From: Methyloceanibacter sp963839245
GTDB lineage: Bacteria > Pseudomonadota > Alphaproteobacteria > Rhizobiales > Methyloligellaceae
Assembly: GCA_963839245.1 (NCBI GenBank)
Contig: CAWIUJ010000009.1
Span: forward strand, 62,001 to 126,000
Direction: 5' to 3'
DNA length: 64,000 nt
Shown here: one piece after another, positions 51,580 through 59,134 of the stretch
Layout: each line of letters begins with the position of its first letter
Numbering within the stretch: the stretch's first letter is position 1
Notes under the pieces: model-generated
Databases searched by the model: none
The model's input: the letters and a program-made list of their open reading frames with translations, nothing else
Told to the model about the DNA's origin: nothing
Program-made: the position numbers and the translations under genes

Positions 51580-52068
51580 ATGCGCTCAGCCCGCCTCGAT
51601 CAGACCGATTGGCGCATCCTGCGCGAACTGCAATCGGACGGCCGTATCACCAATGTCGAGCTTGCCCGGAAAGTCGGCATCTCGGCGCCGCCCTGCTTGC
51701 GACGCGTCCGCGCGCTGGAGGAGGCGGGCTTCATCTGCGGTTATGCGGCACTGCTGGACCACCGCGCGCTTGGCTTCGATGTCACGGCCTTCGCCATGGT
51801 CGGGCTGCACAGCCAAGCGGAAGCTGACCTTGTTGCTTTCGAGGAGCGCGTGCGCGGTTCTCCCATCGTGCGCGATTGCTATATGCTTTCGGGCGAGATC
51901 GACTTCATGCTGAAATGCGTGGCGCCGGACTTGAGCGCCTTCCAGGAGTTCATCATCTACGAGCTGACCGCCGCGCCGAACGTGGCCAGCGTCAAGACCT
52001 CGCTCGTCATACGCGCCTCGAAGCACGATCCCGGCGTGCCGATCGACGTCGAGCCGGCGAAGCCGTGA
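51580..52068 (+). CDS. Lrp/AsnC family transcriptional regulator
   Basis: 162 residues: the N-terminal HTH (DWRILRELQSDGRITNVELA RKVGISAPPCLRRVRALEEA) and C-terminal RAM ligand domain (MVGLHSQAEADLVAFEERVR; CYMLSGEIDFMLKCVAPDL). Typical feast/famine regulator responding to an amino acid. I start at ATG 51580; a long upstream open frame is unsupported. Confidence 0.92.
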   Translation: MRSARLDQTDWRILRELQSDGRITNVELARKVGISAPPCLRRVRALEEAGFICGYAALLDHRALGFDVTAFAMVGLHSQAEADLVAFEERVRGSPIVRDCYMLSGEIDFMLKCVAPDLSAFQEFIIYELTAAPNVASVKTSLVIRASKHDPGVPIDVEPAKP

Positions 52069-52153
52069 GCGTGTCGGATGCGATCAACGCTTCCTTGCCC
52101 CTTGCGCGTTTAACAACGTTGAATTGCAAGTAGAACCAACCCATTTCCCTGTC

Positions 52154-53269
52154 ATGGAGAACATCGATACGAATAGCGTAGTGCCGGGCCGATACTGGCA
52201 CGCGCTGCCTGATGGCCGCGTCCAATGCGATCTCTGCCCGCGCGAGTGCAGGCTGCATGAGGGCCAGCGGGGGCTGTGCTTCGTGCGAGCGCGCGAGCAG
52301 GACGCCATGGTGCTCACCACCTATGGACGCTCTAGCGGCTTTTGCCTCGATCCGATCGAGAAGAAGCCGCTCAACCATTTCCTGCCCGGGACGGCGGTGC
52401 TGTCCTTTGGCACGGCGGGGTGCAACCTCACCTGCAAATTCTGCCAGAACTGGGACATCTCCAAGGCCCGCGCCTTCGACCGGCTGCAACAGACCGCTTC
52501 GCCCGAAGCGATCGCCGAAGCCGCGCTCGCCAGCGGGGCGCGCTCCGTCGCCTTCACCTACAACGATCCGGTCATCTTCACCTATAACGATCCGGTCATC
52601 TTCCTCGAATATGCGGTTGACGTCACAGAAGCCTGCCGCGCGGCCGGGGTGAAGACCGTGGCGGTGACCGCCGGCTATATCGGAGAAGCGGCACGGTCGG
52701 AATTCTTCGCGGCCATGGATGCCGCCAATGTCGATCTCAAGGCCTTCAGCGATAGCTTCTACAAGCAGCTTTGCACAGGCTCGCTCGATGCCGTGCTCGA
52801 CACCCTTCTCTACGTCAAAAAGGAGACGAAGACCTGGCTTGAGATCACGACCCTGCTTATTCCGGGCGAGAACGACTCGGACAAGGAGGTCGGGGCTGTC
52901 TGCGAATGGGTGGCAAGCCGGCTTGGGCCAGATGTGCCGCTCCACTTCACGGCGTTTCACCCCGACTGGAAAATGCGGGATGTCGCATCGACGCCGTCGG
53001 CCACGCTCAGGCAGGCGCGGGAGGCCGCGCTCCAGGCGGGCTTGCGCTACGTCTACACCGGCAATGTCCACGATGAGGCGGGTCAGAGCACCTATTGCCA
53101 GGGGTGTGGATCGCGCCTGGTTGGCCGCGACGTGTACACCATCACGGCCTGGGGCCTCGATGTACAGGGTCGTTGCGCCGCGTGCGGTGAGCCCTGTCCC
53201 GGCCTTTTCGATCCGGCGCCTGGAACTTGGGGAGCGCGACGCGCGCCCGTGGTCTTCGCTGCGGCATGA
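52154..53269 (+). CDS. amrS: AmmeMemoRadiSam-system radical SAM enzyme
   Basis: About 371 residues. Starts YWHALPDGRVQCDLCPRECR; the radical SAM cluster motif is C90-NLT-C94-KF-C97; later come VDLKAFSDSFYKQL and TLLIPGENDSDKEV, and a C-terminal zinc ribbon (TYCQGCGSRLVGRD; GRCAACGEPCPG). Family members usually neighbour MEMO and AMMECR1 genes; neither is in the window. An 8-residue internal duplication (FTYNDPVI twice, 134-149) is unusual. The stop overlaps the asparaginase start by four bases. Confidence 0.9.
   Translation: MENIDTNSVVPGRYWHALPDGRVQCDLCPRECRLHEGQRGLCFVRAREQDAMVLTTYGRSSGFCLDPIEKKPLNHFLPGTAVLSFGTAGCNLTCKFCQNWDISKARAFDRLQQTASPEAIAEAALASGARSVAFTYNDPVIFTYNDPVIFLEYAVDVTEACRAAGVKTVAVTAGYIGEAARSEFFAAMDAANVDLKAFSDSFYKQLCTGSLDAVLDTLLYVKKETKTWLEITTLLIPGENDSDKEVGAVCEWVASRLGPDVPLHFTAFHPDWKMRDVASTPSATLRQAREAALQAGLRYVYTGNVHDEAGQSTYCQGCGSRLVGRDVYTITAWGLDVQGRCAACGEPCPGLFDPAPGTWGARRAPVVFAAA
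52553..52600 (+). repeat. 24-bp in-frame tandem duplication inside amrS
   Basis: Bases 52553-52576 and 52577-52600 differ at one position only (C/T, silent). They encode FTYNDPVI twice. Family members that I recall have a single FTYNDPVIFLEY, so this looks like a recent duplication. Confidence 0.9.
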
Positions 53270-54348
53270 TCGAAGCCGCGCACGACGATCCGATCCTCAT
53301 CGAGGTGACGCGCGGGAGCCTCGTCGAGAGTGGTCATCGCGGCGCCATCGCCATTGCCGACGCCAATGGGCGTCTCTTGCTGGCGTTTGGCGATGTGGCG
53401 CGCCCGATATTTCCGCGCTCCGCCGTCAAGGCCTTGCAGGCTATTCCACTGATCGAGAGCGGCGCCGCCGATGCGTTCGGTCTTGGCGAGTCCGAGCTCG
53501 CCATCGCCTGCGCCTCGCATAGCGGCGACGCGATCCACCTCGCCGCGGTGCGCACGCTGCTCGCCAAGGCTGGGCTCGACGAGAGCCAGCTCGCTTGTGG
53601 GGCACATTGGCCGATCAGCGAGCGGACGACGCGGGAGCTAATGCGCGCCGGACGCAGCCCCGAAGCCATCCACAACAATTGCTCCGGCAAGCATGCCGGC
53701 ATGCTCGCCACCGCACTCCATCTCGGGCTCGATCCAGGCGGCTATGAGCGGCCCGAGCATGGCGTGCAGGAAGAGATCAGGCGAATCATTTCAGAGATTT
53801 GCGGCGTCGAATTGGAGCGGGAAGAGATGGGGATCGACGGCTGCTCGGTGCCGACCTTTGCGTTTTCCCTCGCGGCGCTTGCCCGAGGCTTCGCGCGGCT
53901 GGCAAGCGGCAAAGGGCTTTCCCCGGCGCGGGCAGCGGCAGCGCGGCGGCTCATGGGCGCGTGCTTCGCAAACCCGGCGCTGGTGGCAGGTGAGGGGCGT
54001 CTCGACACCATCGTCATGCGTGGGCTGGCCGGTTCGGTCTTCGCCAAGGGCGGCGCCGAAGGAATCCATTGCGCCGCCTTGCCCGAGCTTGGCATCGGCA
54101 TCGCGGTGAAGATCGACGATGGTGCCAAGCGGGGTGTGGAGCTGGCTTTCGCTATGCTGCTCGCCAAGTTCGTCGCTGGCGCGGACCAGGTTCTTGCCAG
54201 GGAGCTTCAGGGCGAGATCCGCAATTGGCGGGGTGTGAAGGTGGGGGAGCTTCGCGCCAGCCCGGCGCTCAGGGATGCGCTGGCGGGATTGCCTGGCCCA
54301 AAGGTCGCTGCCGCGCCGGCGGCACGTTGCTCGGGCCATGCTGGCTGA
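53266..54348 (+). CDS. L-asparaginase, Rhizobium etli (ReAV/class 3) type
   Basis: 360 residues. The catalytic and metal residues of the R. etli inducible enzyme are all present with the same spacing, each four higher here: RSAVK (Ser52, Lys55), NNCSGKHAGML (Cys139, Lys142) and GIDGCSVPTFAF (Cys193). It also has ASHSGD and EGRLDT. Hydrolyses asparagine to aspartate and ammonia. The ATG overlaps the amrS stop (ATGA), so the two are co-translated. Confidence 0.9.
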   Translation: MIEAAHDDPILIEVTRGSLVESGHRGAIAIADANGRLLLAFGDVARPIFPRSAVKALQAIPLIESGAADAFGLGESELAIACASHSGDAIHLAAVRTLLAKAGLDESQLACGAHWPISERTTRELMRAGRSPEAIHNNCSGKHAGMLATALHLGLDPGGYERPEHGVQEEIRRIISEICGVELEREEMGIDGCSVPTFAFSLAALARGFARLASGKGLSPARAAAARRLMGACFANPALVAGEGRLDTIVMRGLAGSVFAKGGAEGIHCAALPELGIGIAVKIDDGAKRGVELAFAMLLAKFVAGADQVLARELQGEIRNWRGVKVGELRASPALRDALAGLPGPKVAAAPAARCSGHAG

Positions 54349-54430
54349 GATCGGCTATGCTGGCGCATGCAAAAGGCTCTTGTCCCATATCCGCGTGAAG
54401 CGAGGACAGAATTTGAGGGAGGACATCATC

Positions 54431-54976
54431 ATGGATCTGATTGAGCGCCGGCGCCGCAAGTCAACCGCCATCTCCGCGGCTGCGATCCTAGCGGCGACGT
54501 TGGCTTCGACCGCGGCGCTCGCGCAGCCGGTCACGCCGCCGGGGGGCCAGCTCAAATGCGATGTCTCTGGAGGCGTCAGCTTCTTCGTGGGCTCGAGCCG
54601 GGCGCTTAATTGCGTCTACACGCCAGATGGCTTTCCGCCCGAATTCTACCGGGGCAGCATCAACAAGATTGGCATCGATGTCGGCTTTCAAAGACGGGGC
54701 GTCATCGTTTGGGCGGTGTTGTCGCCCGGCCTCGCCAATGGGCCGGGCTCGCTGTCAGGGAATTATGTGGGCCTCTCGGCCGACGTCGCGGCCGGTCTCG
54801 GCGCCGGCGCCAACGCGCTGATCGGCGGCAATAAGGTCGTGCTGCAACCGGTCAGCGTCAGCGGCAATATCGGCATCAACATCGCCGCGGGCGTTGGCGA
54901 CATCACCCTGACCTATGTCGGAGGCGCCGTGCCCGCGATCCGCGAATGGGTGCCGCTACCGCTCCCGCCGCAGTAG
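54431..54976 (+). CDS. DUF992 domain-containing exported protein
   Basis: 181 residues with a signal peptide (ISAAAILAATLASTAALAQ), then GGQLKCDVSGGVSFFVGSSR, ALNCVYTP, GVIVWAVLSPGLANGPGSLS, YVGLSADVAAGLGAGANAL, the DUF992 pattern of small periplasmic barrels found in Hyphomicrobiales. Function unknown. Start at the ATG after gaggga; upstream open codons are ignored. Confidence 0.85.
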   Translation: MDLIERRRRKSTAISAAAILAATLASTAALAQPVTPPGGQLKCDVSGGVSFFVGSSRALNCVYTPDGFPPEFYRGSINKIGIDVGFQRRGVIVWAVLSPGLANGPGSLSGNYVGLSADVAAGLGAGANALIGGNKVVLQPVSVSGNIGINIAAGVGDITLTYVGGAVPAIREWVPLPLPPQ

Positions 54977-54986
54977 ACGCGGCGTC

Positions 54987-55889
54987 TCAGCACGTGACGC
55001 TGGAATAGACGGCGAGATTGGGAACGCCTCGGCGCTGGCGCGGGCAAGATCGGGACCGGTCGGCGTCGGCCCATTCATGGCGCGGATGGCGCCATCCTTC
55101 GCCCCGCTGATCAGATTGTCGGTGATCAGGGCGGTGCCGGCGGAGCGATCGATCGACACGCCGATGCCGATATGGGCGTTGCGGATGAGATTGTCGGTGA
55201 CGCTCACATCGCGGAGATAGCTCGCCCAGCCGGCGGAGATGCCGAAGCCCGGAGCATTCTCGATGACATTGCCGCTCACCACGGTGTCGGCCTCGATGGA
55301 AATGCCATTGCCGCGGGAATCGGCGTCCTTGCGGAAGAACAGGTTGGCCAGGGCCGCCTTGCGGATGTCGCGGAACTCGCAATCGCTGACGCGCCCTGAC
55401 ACAAGCTGTAGCACGACGCCATGCTCGGTCGAGCCGATGAACCGGCAATTCGTGATCAAGATGTTCCCCGTCGGTGGCGGTAAGCTGCGCGCCGTCTTGG
55501 CCGAGCGGGGTTCCCGTGCTATCGAGCACCAGTCCATCGAGGCGCAGCTCCTTGGCTTGGTCGATGCCGAGCACGGTGCCACCGCCGCGATAGCGCAGCA
55601 CTGATCTGCCCGGCACACCCTGGATTTGGGTGCCGGATTTCAGTTGAAGCTTGCTCGTCGCGTAGACCCCGGGGGGCATGAACAGTGGCGTGCCCGACTG
55701 CGCCGCCGCGTCGGCGGCTTCTTGCAGGGTCGCCGTCTGGTCGATGTCACCGCCGCCCGGCACCACGCCGAAGGTGCTGAAGGCCTGCGGGGCATCCGCT
55801 TCGCCGGCAGCGCCGGCGCGGGGACCGGCGACGAGGCCGGCCCCTAGGCCGAGCCCCGCGAGCATAATGTCTCGGCGGCCAACCTCCAT
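54987..55889 (-). CDS. Tat-exported right-handed beta-helix repeat protein (TIGR03808-like), frameshifted
   Basis: A twin-arginine start (EVGRRDIMLAGLGLGAGLVA) precedes a pectate-lyase-like region: GVYATSKLQLKSGTQIQGVP, then in the next frame NILITNCRFIGSTEHGVVLQ and DNLIRNAHIGIGVSIDRSAG TALITDNLISGAKDGAI. The first frame resumes at the end with NLAVYSSVTC. An extra G in a G4 run near 55468 and a lost base near 55022 account for both breaks. About 300 residues, shorter than other members as I recall them. Periplasmic, function unknown. Confidence 0.75.
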   Translation of the reverse strand: MEVGRRDIMLAGLGLGAGLVAGPRAGAAGEADAPQAFSTFGVVPGGGDIDQTATLQEAADAAAQSGTPLFMPPGVYATSKLQLKSGTQIQGVPGRSVLRYRGGGTVLGIDQAKELRLDGLVLDSTGTPLGQDGAQLTATDGEHLDHELPVHRLDRAWRRATACVRARQRLRVPRHPQGGPGQPVLPQGRRFPRQWHFHRGRHRGERQCHRECSGLRHLRRLGELSPRCERHRQSHPQRPYRHRRVDRSLRRHRPDHRQSDQRGEGWRHPRHEWADADRSRSCPRQRRGVPNLAVYSSVTC

Positions 55890-55892
55890 GGA

Positions 55893-56582
55893 TCATTCTC
55901 TCCCAGCATAGGAACGGTGCTTCGCGCGCGCGATAGGAGCCGATCTCTCCGATGGCCTCGTTTCATCGCGCTCCACCGCGTGAGCAAGGAGATAGCGCAA
56001 GATCGCGTCGCCGCCGCGCAAAAGCTCCGCTTCACTTAACGGACCGCCTTGGCGGGGGCCCGGCGGAATGTGCACGAAGGCCACGTCGCAGCGTCTTGCT
56101 TGGCGCTCCGCCCATTCGAGCGAGAGGTAGTACAGAAAATTACAGAGATAGCTGCCTGCAAAACCGGAGGTGGCGGCGGGAAGGCCTTGTTCGCGCAGTT
56201 GCTTGGCGAGGCTTGTCGCGGAAAGCGCCGTGTCGAGACGATCCTGCCCATGATCGAGGATGACGCCCGGGACATGCCGGGCCCCGCGCGCATCGTCCTT
56301 GGCTCCGACCCGATTGTGTGCGGAACGCTCGATGCGGAAACCACGGGCGCGGTGGCTCAAACCGAAATGCAGAATTAAGCGGGGCTCGTGGCGCTGCAAG
56401 AGATCGGGGCCGAGCGTTCTGACCTCTGCCCATTCGGTGGGAAGCACTTGCGTGTGCAGCTCACAGCCAAGACGGGACGAGGGAGCGGCCGCCGCGAGCT
56501 TCTCCACGAGCCACGCCGACACATTCTCGGGGGCGCCGGGAAACGGTCCAAAACCGGTGATGAGCAAGCGAGGCGGGCGCAT
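55893..56582 (-). CDS. pyroglutamyl-peptidase I family protein
   Basis: 229 residues of the C15 peptidase family, which removes N-terminal pyroglutamate. It starts RPPRLLITGFGPFPGAPENV; Cys147 lies in AGSYLCNFLYYLSL and His171 in VAFVHIPPGP. A basic tail (about 25 residues) exceeds the usual length. The ATG at 56582 has a gagg site; another ATG is 15 bases upstream. It follows meaB on the same strand. Confidence 0.85.
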   Translation of the reverse strand: MRPPRLLITGFGPFPGAPENVSAWLVEKLAAAAPSSRLGCELHTQVLPTEWAEVRTLGPDLLQRHEPRLILHFGLSHRARGFRIERSAHNRVGAKDDARGARHVPGVILDHGQDRLDTALSATSLAKQLREQGLPAATSGFAGSYLCNFLYYLSLEWAERQARRCDVAFVHIPPGPRQGGPLSEAELLRGGDAILRYLLAHAVERDETRPSERSAPIARAKHRSYAGRE

Positions 56583-56618
56583 GACAACCTCAGTCATATA
56601 GAGTGGGGCGCGACCGCG

Positions 56619-57623
56619 TCACGCCTCGTGCCAGCCCATGCGCTTGGCGAGCTGATCGACGGCCGCGGCGGGCGTGATCTCGCCGCCGCGCACTTTCTCC
56701 TCCATCTCGCCCCACAGACGGTTGACGCGCCTGCCGCCTTTAAAGGCTGCCAGCAGCCTTTGCTCGAAAATCTCGCGCATCCAGGCCACCGCCTGGTCCT
56801 TGCGGCGGGCAGCGAGCGCGCCGGAGGCTTCGGCCGCTTCGTGCCGCTCCTCGATCTTGGCCCACAGCGCGTCGAGGCCGGTGTTGTCGCGGGCCGAGAC
56901 CGTGAGCACGACCGGCGACCAGTTCGGGTTGCCGGCGGCGAGAATATGCAGTGCCGTCCGATATTCCATGGCGGCGCGATTGGCGCGCTCCACCTGGTCG
57001 CCATCGGCCTTGTTGACGGCGATGATGTCGGCAAGCTCGAGCAGGCCGCGCTTGATGCCTTGCAGCTCGTCGCCGGCGCCCGGCAGTCCGATCACGACGA
57101 AGACGTCGACCATATTGGCGACGGCGGTCTCCGACTGGCCGACGCCGACCGTCTCGACCAGCACCAACTCGTAGCCTGCCGCTTCGAGCAGGGCGATGGT
57201 CTCGCGCGTCGTCTTGGTGACGCCGCCAAGGCTGTCGCCGGCGGGGGAGGGGCGGATAAAGGCGGAGGCCTCCGAGGCAAGCCGGCCCATGCGCGTCTTG
57301 TCGCCGAGGATGGAGCCGCCGCTCCTTGTCGAGGTCGGGTCGACGGCGAGCACGGCAACTTTGTGGCCCTTGGCCACGAGGTTCAGCCCGAGCTGGTCGA
57401 TCAGCGTTGATTTGCCGGCGCCAGGCACGCCGCTGATGCCGACCCGGACGCTCTTGCCGGTCCGGGGCAAGAGGCGCTCCAGCAGCTGCCGCGCACGGGC
57501 CTGGTCCTCAGGCTTCGCGCTTTCGACCAGGGTGATGGCGCGGCCAAGCGCGACCCGGTCGCCGGCCTCGATGGCCGCAACCATCTCGTCCAGACCAGGG
57601 CCCGATACGTGCTTGGCGCTCAT
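56619..57623 (-). CDS. meaB: methylmalonyl-CoA mutase-associated GTPase MeaB
   Basis: 334 residues, G3E GTPase that chaperones cobalamin loading and protects methylmalonyl-CoA mutase. Walker A GISGVPGAGKSTLIDQLG, switch region VLAVDPTSTRSGGSILGDKT RM, VETVGVGQSE, NKAD. Start at the ATG for SAKHVSG; 12 open codons precede it. The mutase subunits are encoded 4-6 kb away on the same strand. Confidence 0.93.
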   Translation of the reverse strand: MSAKHVSGPGLDEMVAAIEAGDRVALGRAITLVESAKPEDQARARQLLERLLPRTGKSVRVGISGVPGAGKSTLIDQLGLNLVAKGHKVAVLAVDPTSTRSGGSILGDKTRMGRLASEASAFIRPSPAGDSLGGVTKTTRETIALLEAAGYELVLVETVGVGQSETAVANMVDVFVVIGLPGAGDELQGIKRGLLELADIIAVNKADGDQVERANRAAMEYRTALHILAAGNPNWSPVVLTVSARDNTGLDALWAKIEERHEAAEASGALAARRKDQAVAWMREIFEQRLLAAFKGGRRVNRLWGEMEEKVRGGEITPAAAVDQLAKRMGWHEA

Positions 57624-57683
57624 GGGAGCGGGGGTACGGGCAAACCCCGCCAAGCGCAAGATGGATGTGGCTGCGGGTGCGTG

Positions 57684-58505
57684 CTAATGCACTTGTTTGG
57701 CGAGCCACGGCGTGCGGACGAGCCGCATCAGGACGACGATGGTCGCGAGCGTGGCAATATAAGCGAGCAGCTGCATGGCGGTCGGCTTGTCGCTATAGCC
57801 CACGAGCACATGCAGCATGCGGCCGACGATGCTCGACTCCGGCAATAGCCAGGAGGTGTCCCACAGGCGTGTATGCAGGGTGGTGACCACACCGGCGGCC
57901 TGGAGGAAGCGGACGGCTTGCGCGGCCATCCCCGCCGCGAGCAAAGCGAGCAGGGCGCTCGTCACCGAGAAGATGTAGCGGGTCGGAATGGCGATCAGGC
58001 CGTAATAGCTCAAAGCGGTGAGCGCGGCCCCGGCGAGCAGGCCGAGCGCGCCGCCCGCGAGCAGCGAGGTCATCGATGTTCCAGCAACGACGATGCCATA
58101 GAGGAACAGCACGATCTCCGAGCCCTCGCGCATGACCGCGACAAAGACCACCACGGCGAGAACGGCAAGCGGCTCGCGGCCCGAGCTCACATCGGCACCG
58201 ACCTGGCGCATCTTGGTCACGAGCTCCCGCCCATGCTCGGCCATCCACACATTGTGCCAAGTGAGGCTCACCACGGCGACGATCAGCACCGCGGCATTGA
58301 GCAATTCCTGGCCAGACCCGGCAAAGGCGTTGGAGATCGCTCCGGCGAAGGCGGCGACGAGGCTCGCGCCGAGAACGCCGGCGAGGATGCCGAGGCTGAC
58401 CCACCAGCCGCGTCCGGCAATACCGCGCGTGGCGGCAAGCACGATGCCGACGATGAGGCCGGCCTCCATGACCTCGCGGAAGACGATGATCAGCGCGCCC
58501 AGCAT
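57684..58505 (-). CDS. FTR1-family iron permease
   Basis: 273-residue inner-membrane protein with seven predicted helices. Both iron motifs are present: REVME (R10-E14) in the first helix and REGSEIVLF in the fourth. It takes up iron in partnership with an exported electron-transfer or cupredoxin protein, here encoded 8 bases upstream. Oxygen-dependent (FtrABCD/EfeU-like) uptake is likely, though no multicopper oxidase or EfeB is present nearby. Confidence 0.92.
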   Translation of the reverse strand: MLGALIIVFREVMEAGLIVGIVLAATRGIAGRGWWVSLGILAGVLGASLVAAFAGAISNAFAGSGQELLNAAVLIVAVVSLTWHNVWMAEHGRELVTKMRQVGADVSSGREPLAVLAVVVFVAVMREGSEIVLFLYGIVVAGTSMTSLLAGGALGLLAGAALTALSYYGLIAIPTRYIFSVTSALLALLAAGMAAQAVRFLQAAGVVTTLHTRLWDTSWLLPESSIVGRMLHVLVGYSDKPTAMQLLAYIATLATIVVLMRLVRTPWLAKQVH

Positions 58506-58513
58506 GGTTTGGC

Positions 58514-58840
58514 CTATTTCGCCACAATGACGCCTTTGGCGGTATCCTCGTGGTACTCGCCGTGGAACTCATAGCGGCCAGCGTCGAGCGGACCGATGCG
58601 GATGACGGCATTCTGTCCGCCGGCGATCACCTTCTCCGCGTCGAAGTCGTCGCTTTCGAACTCTTCCGGCGTCGCATCTTGATTGGTGACACTGACGGTC
58701 ACCTGTTGACCGGCCGGCACCTCGATCTCGGTGGGCTCGAAGCGATGGTCCTTGATGGTGAGCGCGATGTCGTCGGCTTGGGCATGGGATGCCGCTCCGC
58801 CAACAATCGCGGCTGCGAGAAGGCTCAACACTAAGCGCAT
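58514..58840 (-). CDS. exported cupredoxin-domain protein of the iron-uptake pair
   Basis: 108 residues: a signal peptide (LVLSLLAAAIVGGAASHAQA), then a cupredoxin_1 fold (DIALTIKDHRFEPTEIEVPA; VTVSVTNQDATPEEFESDDF) like the EfeO N-terminal domain/FtrB. Acidic and Met/His-poor. The metal ligands look reduced (EFHGEYH), so it may bind iron or copper loosely. It begins the operon with the FTR1 permease. Start at the Met of the signal; the frame is open upstream. Confidence 0.85.
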   Translation of the reverse strand: MRLVLSLLAAAIVGGAASHAQADDIALTIKDHRFEPTEIEVPAGQQVTVSVTNQDATPEEFESDDFDAEKVIAGGQNAVIRIGPLDAGRYEFHGEYHEDTAKGVIVAK

Positions 58841-58955
58841 GCAATTCTCCGGCAATCTCTGAGCGGCCGTGATTGGCTCAGCCTCGGCAAGATGGCGGGG
58901 CTGGGGGATGGCGCGCAAGCGGCACGGTGGCCGCATCGGCCCTGAAGCGTACAGC

Positions 58956-58970
58956 TTGTAATTATTCCAA
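58956..58970. promoter_or_regulatory. possible iron-control element (ICE/Irr-like box)
   Basis: TTGTAA-TTA-TTCCAA resembles the palindromic ICE consensus of rhizobial Irr (TTTAGAA-x3-TTCTAAA) at most positions. It lies 116 bases upstream of the cupredoxin/FTR1 operon in an AT-rich island. Only a consensus match; function unproven. Confidence 0.35.
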
Positions 58971-59134
58971 TGCTAAACTTCGCTCTAAGCGCCTATTGCT
59001 GCGTGGGAAATTGGTTGGCTCCGCGCACACTACCGGCGCTCCCCTGCGTCGATCCGACGCAAACGGCAACCATCTGGCGCCATTCGCTTTTTCGTATCGT
59101 GAAGCGGCGCGAGGGGGGATCGGTTGCCCGTCCC

